The translations under genes were made by a program, and so were the position numbers. Below, in pieces: positions 1-11,040 of a stretch of DNA of 64,000 nt; position 1 is the stretch's first letter; each line of letters starts with the position of its first letter. Below the pieces are notes generated by a model that saw nothing but the letters and a program-made list of their open reading frames with translations, did not search any database and had not been told where the DNA came from. The DNA is from Sycobia sp. Sy_11 (taxonomy: Eukaryota > Arthropoda > Insecta > Hymenoptera > Epichrysomallidae). The stretch lies in NCBI GenBank assembly GCA_018907035.1, contig JACCIC010000150.1, positions 1,247,001 to 1,311,000 on the forward strand, in the 5' to 3' direction.

Positions 1-1550
1 TTTACCCCTAAATACGTTACTTTCCTGGTGGAAATTTCAACATTTACGATGTTCTGAAAATCATGTGTTCCTCAAATGTTTAACGAAATTTATTTAAAAA
101 AATTTAAGTCTGGAGCCCGGCTGATGAATAGTGAAATATTTTAACGTTCCATCAATGCCATTCAAATAGAATGAGTTCGCGTTCAATATTTATCATATTA
201 TCTTTGATTTATCCTAAATAAAAAAACAATGATTTTTCTAATGTCTAGTTATTGGGCAAAATCTGAGATAAACTAACCTGTCCCATTATCATTCATTACA
301 TAGGCCGACAAAAATTTGGTCCAGAAATAATACCGTATTTGTGTGGTTTTCGATGAATTCAAATCTGGTATCAGATTTTCTCTAACCTAATTGTGCAAAA
401 AATATCATTTTAATATATTTGAGGTTATGTAGGAATGCCAATTTTTTTTATCAATAAACTGTACACAGTATTAAAATGTATACATCTATCTCTTTAAAAT
501 CCGGTTGAATTTGCCTAAATACCTTTTTTCGCTGAGATATCACATTTTAACGATCTCAAATTAATCAATTTTTCAATATTCGAAAAACCACTTATGGATT
601 ATGATGGATATAATCAAGTTATCGATTTGATGTATATGAAAAAAAAACTCCCAAAACCCCTTGACCCAAAACCCACGCAGCCCAAATGCGTATATACAAA
701 AATCCAAATCCCTCTATACGAAATCCACAGATCCAAAACTCCCAGATCCCAAACCTTATTACGGTTAGTAGGCTCATCACCTTGCGGTGAGGTGACTTGA
801 GGTTTGCGGGCAAGATATGTGTTGATTTCGCAACGGCATTTTAAAATCAAAAACTTGCAGTTTCTAATACTGAGTATAGTGTTTTGATAAAAAAATAATT
901 GAAGTCGCCACATAATTTGAAATGTATTGTGCATCAAAATGGTGCTTTTTTGCAAATTGAGGTTAGGATATTACAAAATCCTGTTGTGATAGATCAATTT
1001 GAAATTCGGGCGCATCGAAAATGTTCAACAAAGTATAGTTTGGTTTTTGGATAAAAAGATCGGCCTCATTTTTCCCTTCTTTGTGATTAATGGCTAAAAA
1101 TAACATAAATTATCAGATATTTGCTTTTCGTGGCAAACATTTTGAAACAAACAATTTTGAACAAATATGAAAAGATCTCGTTACATCTGCAGGCCCGTGC
1201 ATTTTTTTGCCAACTCTCATATATAATTAAATTTTATATTGAAAAACAGAAATAAATTCAGTTTAATTATAAATTATAAAATATCAATTGTGTAAAAAAA
1301 CGATTTACAAAAACTAAGACTTTACCAAAATTGAGTATTTATACTGCGTCCAATATGTTTTTTTTTTATGATTTCGCTATTTGAAAAAATATTTAAGGTT
1401 AATACTGAATTTGAAAAAAGTACAGAAAATAGTAAAGAAATCTTATCAAAAAATATATAGAATTCGATTATATTTTGTCCTAATTCAAAAATGAAATAAA
1501 GTCTAATGAATTTAAATAGCTCTTTAAATATTTTTAAAATATATTTTTCA
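1..1550. other. AT-rich non-coding stretch
   Basis: No gene is visible. The stretch is AT-rich with homopolymer runs and frequent stop codons in all frames. Around 640-760 there is a loose run of AAAxCCC-type words (for example CCCAAAACCCC, CCAAATCCC). A short hairpin TCACC-TTGC-GGTGA lies at about 778-791. Both look incidental. Confidence 0.7.
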
Positions 1551-1646
1551 ACGAATTAAAAGTGCGGCTGCATGTTCGTCTTGGTAGTCGAGGACGAGCG
1601 TGGGATTGTTGGAATTAGTCTCGACGTAATTCAATGTATACGAGTT
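1551..1646. other. Small GC-richer island, open on both strands
   Basis: About 80 bases at 1565-1645 are clearly richer in GC than their flanks. An ATG-less frame of 32 codons is open on the minus strand (stop codon 1548-1550, next upstream stop 1647-1649). A plus-strand frame is open over the same bases. Because both strands are open, coding potential is not established. The island could be a conserved non-coding element or a relic exon. I recognise no protein family. Confidence 0.25.
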
Positions 1647-1913
1647 TTAAAATAATTGTAAAATAATAATTTGAAGTATAATCTCGTCAGAATTCGTTAC
1701 CTTTCAACTGTGTACCCTTGATATAATAGCTAGTTTTATTTCTTGAATTTTTTTTTCAATAGAATTCGTAATACAAAAATCCAATATAAGCTTAATAATC
1801 ACTTAAGATATATTATTCAAATTTACAGAATATCATTAGGTCATGTTATTTTAGCGAAATTATCCATTGCGAAAACCCCTGTGGAAGTATTTGGTTATTA
1901 TTGCGATTAAATT

Positions 1914-2165
1914 TCATAAACTGCTGACCGTAAGGTACGGATATACGTCCCGGGCGGAGATGAAGTCCTGGAACAGTCGTGTGGCGCATTGGTACGGCGC
2001 CTCAAGAAAGTGGAGAGCGCAGAAAGCATCCAGTTTCTTTAATCGCTCGTCGAACGATGAATTGCAGTTAAGCGGAATTATATGCAGTCCACGTTGGAGC
2101 GAAGATCTTTCCGAATAAAATAAATTATTTGGAACGCGAACGTAGGTTCTTCTCCGAGTCGGGCT
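1914..2165 (-). CDS. Candidate coding-like open frame, ATG-less
   Basis: An 83-codon frame lacking an ATG start is open on the minus strand. It ends at TGA (1914-1916) and is bounded upstream by TAA (2166-2168). The product has a mixed composition with no low-complexity run and includes the segment FDERLKKLDAFCALHFLE. I do not recognise it. A plus-strand frame starting at TTG (1867-2118) covers much of the same DNA, so the openness may only reflect a local lack of TA-containing codons. It lies next to another coding-like stretch at 2220-2445. It could be a relic exon, a transposon fragment or a non-coding island. Confidence 0.15.
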   Translation of the reverse strand, partial: SPTRRRTYVRVPNNLFYSERSSLQRGLHIIPLNCNSSFDERLKKLDAFCALHFLEAPYQCATRLFQDFISARDVYPYLTVSSL

Positions 2166-2219
2166 TTATTGCCATTTGATCCTAAACGAGGAGAATTTTT
2201 TTTTTTTTTCAAAAAGAAA

Positions 2220-2445
2220 ATTTTGCCAAGAGCGATGGACATTCATCGGACAATAACGAGCATCAAGCCGGCCCTTTACTGCTCGAAACATGTTCTCCAC
2301 TTCCAGCCGTGCTTATTAATGATATTTCAGACTTCAGTTGTCTATGAAGAGTACAAAGAGAAGGTCCTTACTTTTCAGCGAACATTAGCGGCGGTTTTAC
2401 CAAAATATCGAGCAAATTTTATCGTCCAAGAACATTTCCGTGTAT
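2220..2445 (+). CDS. Candidate coding-like open frame before a TA array
   Basis: A plus-strand frame runs open from 2169 into a (TA)n array. Its non-repetitive part reads YEEYKEKVLTFQRTLAAVLP and continues in mixed composition. A possible 3' splice site (TTAATGATATTTCAG, AG at 2329-2330) sits on a codon boundary just before this segment. No clear donor follows before the TA array, and no family is recognised. The frame continues into IYIY-type translation of the microsatellite, which is not real protein. It may be an exon fragment truncated by repeat expansion or a chance frame. Confidence 0.15.
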
Positions 2446-2464
2446 ATATATATCTATCTATCTA

Positions 2465-2513
<49 letters not shown>

Positions 2514-2539
2514 TATATATCTATACATATATATATACA
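2442..2539. repeat. Compound (TATC)n/(TA)n microsatellite
   Basis: Interrupted TATC units at 2449-2468 lead into about 22 TA units, then more imperfect TA/TATAC units. Confidence 0.97.
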
Positions 2540-2680
2540 TTCGCCGCACAGCTCGGCAGCTCGTTGATGTAATTCCGCGATTTTGCCGAGAGCAAAGCTC
2601 GGCATCCTTCCTTCTTGGCAGTCCTCGCTGGCGCCTCCGCTCTTCTCGGGCTCGAGTCGCTCCCTTCCAACGGCTACTAC

Positions 2681-2705
2681 ATATATATATATATATATAT
2701 ATATA
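2681..2705. repeat. (AT)n microsatellite
   Basis: About 12 uninterrupted AT units inside a CpG-rich island. Confidence 0.97.
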
Positions 2706-2892
2706 GTACCGCGGCGGCAGCATCGCCGCCCGCGCCGCCGTCGCCGCTACCGCGGCGCGGTGTAAGGAGGCCATATTTCATACGGGAGCGGAGCTCTCGC
2801 AGTTCCTTCGGCAGCGCCGCCGCCCTCCTAAGCTCACCCACCCCCATCCCCCTCCCTCCATCTCCGCGAGTGGGATGCTGGGCGTGTATACG

Positions 2893-2914
2893 TATATATA
2901 TATATATATATATA
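2893..2914. repeat. (TA)n microsatellite
   Basis: Eleven TA units between GC-rich flanks. Confidence 0.97.
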
Positions 2915-3192
2915 GGGCTCTGCGGCATCTCTCCTCCTTCCCCTCATGGCTCCCGCTCTCGCGAAAAGACGCGAAGAGCGCCGCGTCACGCGCCCCGATC
3001 CTAGGCAGAGAAAGAGCGAATTAGAAGTGGAAGGGGTCTCGGCCGGAGGGGCGGGAGGAGGAGGGCGCCGAAGGAGAGGAGCAGTGGCTGCCGGCTCCTC
3101 CCGCGCGCGCAAGCCGATGTAATGTTTCTTTTATTGATTTTGCGGCGACCCGAGGAAATTACGCGCAGCGGCCCGAGAGAGAGGTAGAAAGA

Positions 3193-3196
<4 letters not shown>

Positions 3197-3238
<42 letters not shown>
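3197..3238. repeat. (GA)n microsatellite
   Basis: About 20 GA units. On the plus strand it is a GAGA-factor type sequence; binding is only a possibility. Confidence 0.97.
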
Positions 3239-3242
<4 letters not shown>

Positions 3243-3359
3243 AGGAATCCAGTCGCGGGCCGCCGCGCTGCGCCGCACCGGCAGACCATCCCTCTCCCCT
3301 CCCCCGCCAATCTCCGTCCGCCGCTATAATCCCGTCGGAGAGCACGCGGATATTTCTCC

Positions 3360-5050
3360 TAGAACAGTTGGGCGGTTGCTACGATACTTCTTTATAGGAA
3401 ATATATATACGGGCGGAAAGAAATGTTCTAGCAAAAATCACGATACTGTCCGATAATTCGAACGCGGTTTGGTGAAAAATCTAATAATTTTCCATATTTT
3501 CAAATAACAAACGTTACTAGTTCAATACTAATAGGTTTTTTCTGATTGTTACTGGAAAAATTATAAATCAACGTCGTTAATTTTACAGTATTGGTTTGGC
3601 GAGGCAGTAGCGCCGCCTGCTTCTATTAAATAGTTCACTCTTAAACTGGATAATAATATAATTAGACAAAACTTTCATTGATAAATATCATTGTCCACGA
3701 TTATGGGAGTGGCTTTTCATGTGAAACTCGTTCATTATGATTTATTTCATCCATATTATTTTATCCTTCAATTATCACGACCTAGAAATAAATTTGTAAT
3801 TGTAATAATAATTAATTTTACATAAGTTTTGTCGATAAGCAGAGTACTTATACACGCGTCACATCTCTTTTCTATAATAACTCGCCTCGATCTTTTCTAC
3901 ACAGACTCACAATTTTTTTTACCCGCGCGGGCGGCGTACGTCGCTCTCTCAAAGTCATTTTTGTCCATTCATCCCATGCAAAGCCATCTTCATTCCTTTC
4001 GTGAATATATATATATACACCGACAATGGCAATTAATCGCGACGCGTTCGCGACACGCGCGCCATACGAGCGGTGACGGGAGACTCGGGCGCTAATTCGA
4101 TTCGTCGCGGTTGAGAGCCGATGGGGGCATTTTAACATTAAAACGCGAAGTGCACGAAAATTCGTGAGATTCATTTAGAAGGGAGGAGGCGAGATTGAGG
4201 GAGTAAAGGTAGCTCGTCGGAACGTAGTCGGCAATCTGATTCGCATTGCCCGCACCGTAAAATCGTCGTTGATCGCGCGGCGTTGTCGTGAGAATGACAC
4301 GCGCGTGGCGTTTGTTTCGCCGATGTTCCAATATCCTTGCAGGTGCGAGCAGGAAAGGAAAACGAAGTGTTAGATTTTGTAGGCCTCGATATCGATGCTG
4401 GGCAGACGATGCGCCTTCTCGTTCGTTCGTCTTTGCTTCGCCTTCGCTTGCACGCCCCCCCCCCCCACCATAATTTGAATGAACTGAGAGATAAATGGAG
4501 AGTTTCGAATTCATCGCTTTCGACCAAAATCGATGGATGGCGTTGTATAAGGCAGAAATGCGTCTTTTGAGGAAGACCAAAAGCCAGTAAATTTATCGAT
4601 TAATACGCGATGCTTTTCAATTTAATAAAAATATTTTGTTTTAATCTAGGAATCTTTGAATCGTCAAATGTGATGTAAAGTCTTTAAAGTAAATAATTAG
4701 AATTTTGTGGATTTTCAGCATTTTAACTTTGAGCTACTTTTATTCTAGCGTACATCACACATTTGCTTACGTAGCTCATTTTTTATGCGATATTCTATTA
4801 TACCTATGAAATTTCACATATCCAGCTAAAATCGTTAGCTTTACAGGCTTCCGTACAATATCTTCTTTATCGCTGCGCATACAAATATCTAGAAACAATT
4901 CTTTTTTTTGTTTTTTTTTTTTTTTTTTTTTTTTGTTTTTCATTACATTAATGGGTAGCTAGAGATATTAAGTATTGCACGACCTTGTGAACACCTTAAT
5001 TCTGCCGTATTGCCTTGATTACACATAGGCGTCGTTCACTTTTAGCCGAG
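3360..5050. other. Mixed intergenic sequence
   Basis: AT-rich at 3400-3900, moderately GC-rich at 3900-4570, then AT-rich to 5050. No convincing gene. The two overlapping minus-strand frames at 4092-4580 both cover a poly-C run (about 4455-4466) and lack recognisable motifs. A long T-rich tract occupies 4902-4940. Confidence 0.6.
4902..4940. repeat. Poly-T tract
   Basis: Nearly pure T interrupted by two G residues. It could be a reverse-oriented retroposon tail, but no body is recognisable beside it. Confidence 0.9.
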
Positions 5051-5110
5051 TTCGCATACATACGGCAAATAATGTATATATTCACGACGCGAATATATAG
5101 AATACACGCG

Positions 5111-5129
5111 TCCGCGCTCAAGGGGTTAA
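5111..5129 (-). mobile_element. Possible piggyBac-like terminus (solo)
   Basis: Read on the minus strand the sequence is TTAACCCCTTGAGCGCGGA. This resembles terminal repeats of piggyBac-type non-autonomous elements, which abut a TTAA target. No matching second terminus was found nearby, so this is a weak call. Confidence 0.15.
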
Positions 5130-5151
5130 TGCGTGGCGTTATATTCTCGTT

Positions 5152-5219
5152 CGCGTATACAAACATACATATATACAGATATACATATATACAGACATAT
5201 ATATGTATATATATATATA
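5152..5219. repeat. Imperfect TATACA/TA repeat
   Basis: Degenerate alternating TA, TACA and CAGA units. Confidence 0.9.
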
Positions 5220-5288
5220 ACATTTGTGCTGTGTATCCGCGCACGCGTTTGTATACAACTGCACCGGTACATGAGAGTGTCGGAGTAC

Positions 5289-5324
5289 GAGAAGGAGAGT
5301 GAGAATGAGAGTGAGAATGAGAGT

Positions 5325-5373
<49 letters not shown>

Positions 5374-5390
5374 GGAGAATGAGAGAGAAA
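5289..5390. repeat. (GAGAGTGAGAAT)n grading into (GA)n
   Basis: A 12-base period (GAGAGTGAGAAT) is visible about 2.5 times before a pure GA array of about 18 units, then decays into GA-rich sequence. Confidence 0.95.
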
Positions 5391-5828
5391 GACCGAGTTA
5401 GCGGCACATTGTACTTCCGGACGCTACTCCTCTGTAGAGCGTCGGGGCGTTGGCGTCGATAGGTCAAGGACACTTGCTTTCCTTCTATCTCTCTCTTTCT
5501 CTTACTCTCTTTACCTCGCTCACTCACTCGCGCGGCTCTCGAGGTCAGGTCGACAAATCACCCTTTGCCGGTGGCGGGGGGCGGGGAGGGGTGGTGTACG
5601 CGTTCGTGCCTGTTCCAACCCCGTGAAAAAAAAAGAGAAGGAACGAGTCAGAGCGACCATCCCCCCGATGTCACCCTCTCCAATCTCGCTCTCGTATCTG
5701 TGCTTCTCTCTTTCTATCTCTCTTAAATTTTCTCGATCCCTCTCTCTCTGTCTCCCTCTTGCTCTTCCTGCCCATTGGACGTCCCGTAGCTTCCCCGTGC
5801 GTCGAATCCCGAAAAAAGACGCGGGATA
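5390..5828. other. CT-rich and G-rich island
   Basis: No gene. It holds a guanine-rich tract at 5574-5593 (GGGGGGCGGGGAGGGG-like), followed by CT-rich low-complexity sequence to about 5770. Confidence 0.6.
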
Positions 5829-5837
5829 GTATATATA

Positions 5838-5907
<70 letters not shown>

Positions 5908-5914
5908 CTATCCC
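5823..5914. repeat. TA array bounded by GGGATAG/CTATCCC inverted arms
   Basis: The TA array begins with GGGATAGTATATATAT and ends with ATATATATACTATCCC, so the unique flanks are themselves inverted. The whole 92 bp can fold into one long hairpin, with only two single-base interruptions (a C and a G) in the array. Most other TA arrays in this window lack matching unique arms. Confidence 0.9.
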
Positions 5915-7080
5915 AGGCGCGAGAAAACGACCGGGTCCATTAATGTCACCGGCATAAATATCATCGGGGTGTACACGGAGCCCTATTGTCTTCCTCGCCC
6001 CAATTTTTTTACTCTCCCCTGATTTTTGTTTCAAGGATTACCCCACTCTCGAGGTAAATTTCCCAACGATAATTACCGCTGGGAGGAGGCTGTATACGGT
6101 AGGAAAACCCGTAAATTATTATTTTCTCAAATTTGCGACTCGCCCGCCCGCCCGAGGCAGCGATCATTATTACCCCGGCGCTATTAATTAATTTGCAGTT
6201 GCTTCTCTTTTAAGACTAACAATTTTTTTTTTTTTTTAATAAAGGTTTGATGTATATTTTTTCGAAAAATCTTTCGCGTCTGGATCGCGAAATAGCGACG
6301 ATGCAATCCGGCAATTTATCGGGACGATCGATACACCTTTATATGCATTATAAAGCGAATTGATAAGCAATAACAGCGACAATAATATATCCCGATAGGA
6401 GCCGGATAATTTTGTCGAGATTTATAGAAGTTCTGCGATTATTGGTAAAAATTACGGGCGAATCCGCGACAGGGGCTTATTATGAATTTTCATACGTCCG
6501 TTGGACTTCGTCGGTTCGTCGATACTATTTTTGAAACGCGCGCGTACACGGAGAATGTATAATAGTTCCTTAAGAGTATTTTGCTGTTTCCTCTTAATAT
6601 TTCACGAGAATATTTTACGATAGCAGTTATGGAAGACATTTAATAACTTGATCGCATTATAGTAAATATATAACCATTTATACACTAATTCTATAAATCT
6701 TAAAGCTTCACTCAAATCGCATTACGAATTATCTATTTTTAAAATAATTCAGTTTAATGAACATTCTCGTTAATTAACATTTTACCATTAATATTGGAAC
6801 GAATCCAAAAAAAAAGGAAAGAAAAAAACGAAAAGAAAAAAATTATAGAATATTCATAATGTATAATTTCGAAAGAGAGATAGGGGGCGCGCGCGCGCGA
6901 GCGTCAGAAATATAAATATACATATTCAAACATCAATTATCTAATATTTAAAAATATCGTACGCTCATAAAGCACTCGTATATATTAAATCGAATGAATA
7001 AATTATCTAAATGCATCGGCGAAAAATAGACTGATGGACATTTTGAAATTGATGAAACATTCTCTTTTTAATATTGCACG
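5915..7080. other. AT-leaning non-coding stretch
   Basis: No gene. Composition is mixed to 6550 and AT-rich afterwards. A poly-T run is at 6223-6237 and a (CG)n run at 6887-6900. Confidence 0.65.
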
Positions 7081-7792
7081 CGCGCGAGAACAAAGGATTC
7101 GTCCGCCGTCCCCCCTCTCTCCAAACTCCCCTCCCACGCTACTAATGGCGCATATGCATTTTTATCAGAGAAAAATTACGCAATCGCCCAAATGTATTTA
7201 CGCCCCATACGCCAATTTAACGGTACTCCGCGCGTGCTCCGTATAAATAGGTTGATAAAATAAAAAAAGAAAAAGAAGAAGGCATTTGCGCATATCGCGC
7301 CGGAATGCCGGTAAATATGCATAAAATAGTATTCCGCGCCCCAATCCCCCCTGTATCGATAAAATCCTCATTACAGAATTGCCCGGTGTAGCAGTAGTGC
7401 AGCCTGAAAATGCGTTTCGTCGTGCAAAAATTACACCGACTGATCGATTACTTTTGATCTCTTCCCCACACTCCCCGACCCCCTCTATACGCGCTCTCTG
7501 GCCTAAAACCATTGTTAACGATAGGTGAAAATACAAAAACAACAAAAAAAAAATAGGGTGTCGACGGGCTATCAAGCAGCGTTTACCGAGTCAACGTGAA
7601 ATAAAAAAAAAAAAAAAAAAGTAAAAAAAATAACAGAGCGTGAAAAATAAAACGACCGCGCTCGAGAGAAAAATCCCCCGGAAAATCGACCTTGGGTAAT
7701 TCGCTAAAACGCGTGGCGCGCGCGCGCGGGCGCGCATGCATCCGTGCGAGCCCTGGTCCTGACGAGATAGAATGGAGGGGTAGAGTGTGTGA

Positions 7793-7844
7793 GAGGGAGA
7801 GAAGAGAAAGAGAGAGAGAGAGAGAGAGAGTGAGTGAGTGAGTG
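7793..7844. repeat. (GA)n/(GAGT)n microsatellite
   Basis: GA units followed by four GTGA units. Confidence 0.96.
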
Positions 7845-7979
7845 CAACTACGGGAATTGCACTCGTTCGCAAGCCGTATGTAGAGAGACGCCCGGTGATG
7901 GGGTACTGGCACTTGTGTCGTTCCGCGCGACGAGACATGTGCGTCTCGTGTATGTGTTTCATGGCGCACGTCGACGAGG

Positions 7980-7990
7980 GAGAGTTAGAG

Positions 7991-8029
<39 letters not shown>

Positions 8030-8030
8030 T
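7980..8030. repeat. (GA)n microsatellite
   Basis: GA-rich leader and about 14 pure GA units. Confidence 0.96.
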
Positions 8031-8109
8031 AAAGCGGAGCGAGAGAGAAAGTACTGAAAATCCGTTCCCACGTATACGTGTACGTTAAAGCTTGCGAACG
8101 AGCGAACGC

Positions 8110-8130
8110 CCGCGCGCGCGCGCGCGCGCC
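8110..8130. repeat. (CG)n run
   Basis: Ten CG units; this is unmethylated-CpG or Z-DNA type sequence. Confidence 0.95.
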
Positions 8131-8246
8131 GTCGTTCGTACGTGACTCTCGTTTTCGTCGGCACACCGCGCGTATATAGAAAGCGAAACCGCTTCTCTAC
8201 CTACATTTTCGCCCATTCACCCGGAGAGCGGCCGTGGCGGTTTGTA

Positions 8247-8247
<1 letters not shown>

Positions 8248-8278
<31 letters not shown>
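8248..8278. repeat. Poly-A, 31 bases
   Basis: An uninterrupted A tract preceded by TTTGTAC. It could be a retroposon tail, but no element body is visible upstream. Confidence 0.95.
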
Positions 8279-8279
<1 letters not shown>

Positions 8280-8431
8280 CCACCGGTGCGAGGAGAGGAG
8301 GTTAAAAAAAAATAAAAGAGAAAAAAGCGAGCTTGCGAGCTTGCGAGCGCGAGGGAGACGGAGAGTCACGAGGCTGTTGCCGGCCGTGGCGCGCGGGAGG
8401 GGGGCGGCGCGAACGGCCGTGAAAGAGGGGT

Positions 8432-8434
<3 letters not shown>

Positions 8435-8462
<28 letters not shown>
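8435..8462. repeat. (TG)n microsatellite
   Basis: About 13 TG units. Confidence 0.96.
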
Positions 8463-9129
8463 CGTGTGCGTCCGTGTCCGTGTATGTGAGAGAGCGAGGA
8501 GATAAAGGGGGGGAAAAGGACGGAAAAAATGCGGGGAAAAAGCAGAAAAAAGCGAATCTCAATGCCGTCAGCGGTGTGCGTCCGCCGCGCGGCGAGACCC
8601 AGAAAGAGAGGAGAAACTCGCAAAAATGACGATCGGCGAGCGTGCGAGGGAGCGAGACGTAGTCGGGAGAAAGTGGGCTTCATTCGAGCGAGGGTCGGTT
8701 CGGGGGGGTGGCGGGGTGGAGCGGGTGGAGGAGAAAAATAGTGCCGTCTAATGCCAATCCGAAAATAATGACGCCCGGCACCGACGGACGAGCCCGGGTC
8801 CACGCAGCTACTTCTTTCGTTTCTTTCATTAATAAATACCGCGCCGACAGTTTCGGAACTAAATCCAAGCTCATCAGCAATGCGCACCAGCACGAACCCG
8901 ATAAATTAAATGAGATGGCGAATTTCGTTAATTAATAATAATGTCATCGGTCGAATATTTTTCCTGTGTTTTTTGTGTGTCTGTTTTTGTTTTGCTATTG
9001 CGTGTATGCGTGCGTCTGTGCGCGCGCGTGTGTGGCCGTGTGTAGTACGGATTGCCCGGATCGCGTTCGCCAATCTGCAAAATATTGCCCGGTCATATTA
9101 TGTTTAATGTGACGCGGGGGCGCCGTATA

Positions 9130-10060
9130 GCGCGAGCGGCTATACAGACTGTAAATAATGGCGCGCGCTTAATTGGTTGATTAAAAATATGGGGAAAAAA
9201 TGGCCGAGGCAATAAAGTTTAACGGGTACGAGAGTAGGCGTGATTGGCGCGCGCGCGCAAATTAATGTAAAATTAACGAATTCGGTTTAAATTATATATA
9301 TATATATATAATGTATTGGTATACATATGCGCATGGCAACTATGGCGAGGAAACGAAAAAAAAGGAATAAACAACGGCGTGGAGGGGCGTCGAGGCTAAA
9401 GGATAAATAAGAGGCACGCCGCTTCGTGTAGAAATGCAGAATAAATGTTTCTAAACGCGGCCGGAATATAAAGATATATCGGGCGGGGTTGGAGGGTGTG
9501 GGGGTGGGGGGGGGAGGGTTAGGGTGAATCGGCGAAAAAGCGGCTCTGCGCGGGTCGAAAGCCCGTGGGGCGTCGCGTGGCGCGGCGTTGGCGTTGGGGC
9601 TGCAGGGGACGGCAGGGGCGAGGCGAGGGAGGCGAGGCCGACGAGAGGCGGCTGTTTCTCGCGCGGCGGTGGGTAAAGAGTGGAAGGGCGGCCGGATTCC
9701 CCGGTTGCCAGGGATGAAGTACGTAGGTATTGATCTATTTAAAGCCTAGAGTACCAAACGAGGTCCTTATTAAAAAGCGAGGCGAAACAAGGGTAACAAC
9801 TCCGCTCCCGCCGCCCGGGGCCCCCTGCCGTTCCTCGAGCGCGCGCGCGCGCCCTTCGCTATCGCGGCGCCTCCCCCTCGCCCCTTACCCGTCCCTCTCC
9901 AGGCGCCTCTTCCTTCTCGTCGGCGACGCGACCGCGCGAGGTCTCTCGCCACCCTCGTGCGCGGCGCTCTCACGAGGATCCGTGCCCCAGGTACGACGGG
10001 GTGGGGTTCACGGGTGTTGGGGAAAAAAAGAGTGTCGTCGCGTCAAGGACTAATATATCT
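9130..10060. other. CpG-rich island with G-quadruplex-prone tract
   Basis: No gene. (TA)n at 9293-9310, a strong G-rich tract at 9481-9523, then GC-rich sequence to 10030. The plus frame at 9730-10053 lacks recognisable motifs and is rich in R, P and S. Confidence 0.6.
9481..9523 (+). other. G-quadruplex-prone tract
   Basis: At least seven runs of three or more G are separated by loops of 1-5 bases on the plus strand, ending in GGGTTAGGG. Confidence 0.8.
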
Positions 10061-10104
10061 GTATAGCGATTTGTAGATTTCGATTGAGCTCCCATACAGG
10101 CATA

Positions 10105-10106
<2 letters not shown>

Positions 10107-10159
<53 letters not shown>
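10107..10159. repeat. (TA)n microsatellite
   Basis: About 24 TA units with TACA ends. Confidence 0.97.
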
Positions 10160-10160
<1 letters not shown>

Positions 10161-10934
10161 CATGAACACATAGATATAGAGCTCGGAGAGCCTGCTTTGG
10201 AAAATTTTCTTAGATCCGCTTTGCTTATGCATTGACACAACGATTTCGTGTACAGGACGAATCTTGCATGCTTTGGAAGTTCCTATTATACCTATTTGTT
10301 CAATATGCTAAAAACAATGTCATTTCTAGTTTTAAAGAATAATTTGCAATTAATCTCAGGCCGTGGAAAGATAAGGAATTCAGTCATTAGTTACTATATA
10401 TATTCACTATAAAACACGCACAATGAAAATCTCTGAATAAACAACGTGGTAATTGAACCTATACCGTTTTTTTAAACCAAACTCAGAAGTCTGAATTAAT
10501 TCAACAACATGATCTTCACTTGATGTAGTATTTATTTTTTCAAAACTGTTCGCAGTTTTTAAAAAAAGCTTTTCCAGCTGAGTTATTTGCAAAAGTTGAC
10601 GCGTACTTTAAAAAAAAAACAGATAGCTAAGTTTATTCGCCAAAGAAAATCGATAATTCAAAAGTAATATATAATGTCTGCTTATTTTTCGTCAATGCCA
10701 ATTGACATTTCCGCAATTCTTTCCGCTAATTTTTTGTTGTTGTTGCTTTTTTTTCGTAATATTTCTCTCGTCCATAATACGAGTTCAATTTTCCGAAATA
10801 CAATCCACTCCGTAGGTATGCCAATGGCAAACACGCCGGGGTGACTAAGGCATTTGTACCTGTCAATGCGATAAAAACATTTTCACACCCATTGTGCGCG
10901 CTCTCGGTAAATGCAATAACAGAAAGTATTTTCA

Positions 10935-10986
<52 letters not shown>

Positions 10987-11040
10987 GCGCATATGTACAG
11001 TTGCGAATTAAACTTGAATAACAACGAACGGACCGATACA
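10160..11040. other. AT-rich linker
   Basis: No assignable gene. A 61-codon minus frame (10407-10592) begins at TTG, not ATG, and shows no known motif. (TA)n at 10936-10984. Confidence 0.6.
10936..10984. repeat. (TA)n microsatellite
   Basis: About 24 TA units. Confidence 0.97.

Larger units (their letters stand above)
2540..3360. other. CpG-rich island with GA and TA arrays
   Basis: GC-rich, CpG-rich sequence without a credible gene; the frames over it are rich in A, R, P and S and are open on several strands at once. It includes (AT)n at 2681-2705, (TA)n at 2893-2914 and (GA)n at 3197-3238. Such an island could be a promoter or enhancer, but no TATA box, initiator or transcript boundary can be shown. 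Confidence 0.6.
7080..9130. other. CpG/GA-rich island
   Basis: A two-kilobase block with (GA)n at 7793-7844 and 7980-8030, (CG)n at 8110-8130, poly-A at 8248-8278, (TG)n at 8435-8462 and a G-rich tract at 8701-8728. The long frames here translate GA/CT repeats and are not genes. The segment 8740-8940 is non-repetitive, of mixed composition, and is the part most likely to be a conserved regulatory element, though that cannot be shown from one genome. Confidence 0.6.

Noticed and set aside
115..135. CTGATGA...GAAA word resembling a hammerhead core
   Set aside because: No stem II between the two core words.
3001..3345. Long open frames rich in SLSLS, RERER, IYIYI, HTHTH or VCVCV here and at many other places
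   Set aside because: They are translations of (GA/CT)n, (TA)n and (CA/TG)n arrays, open in several frames at once; many start at non-ATG codons.
7232..7250. TATAAATA box-like word downstream of a CpG-rich segment
   Set aside because: TATA-like words are abundant in this sequence and no initiator or transcript is visible.
10407..10592. 61-codon minus-strand frame with ordinary composition
   Set aside because: Starts at TTG, no splice signals, no recognised motif, length expected by chance.
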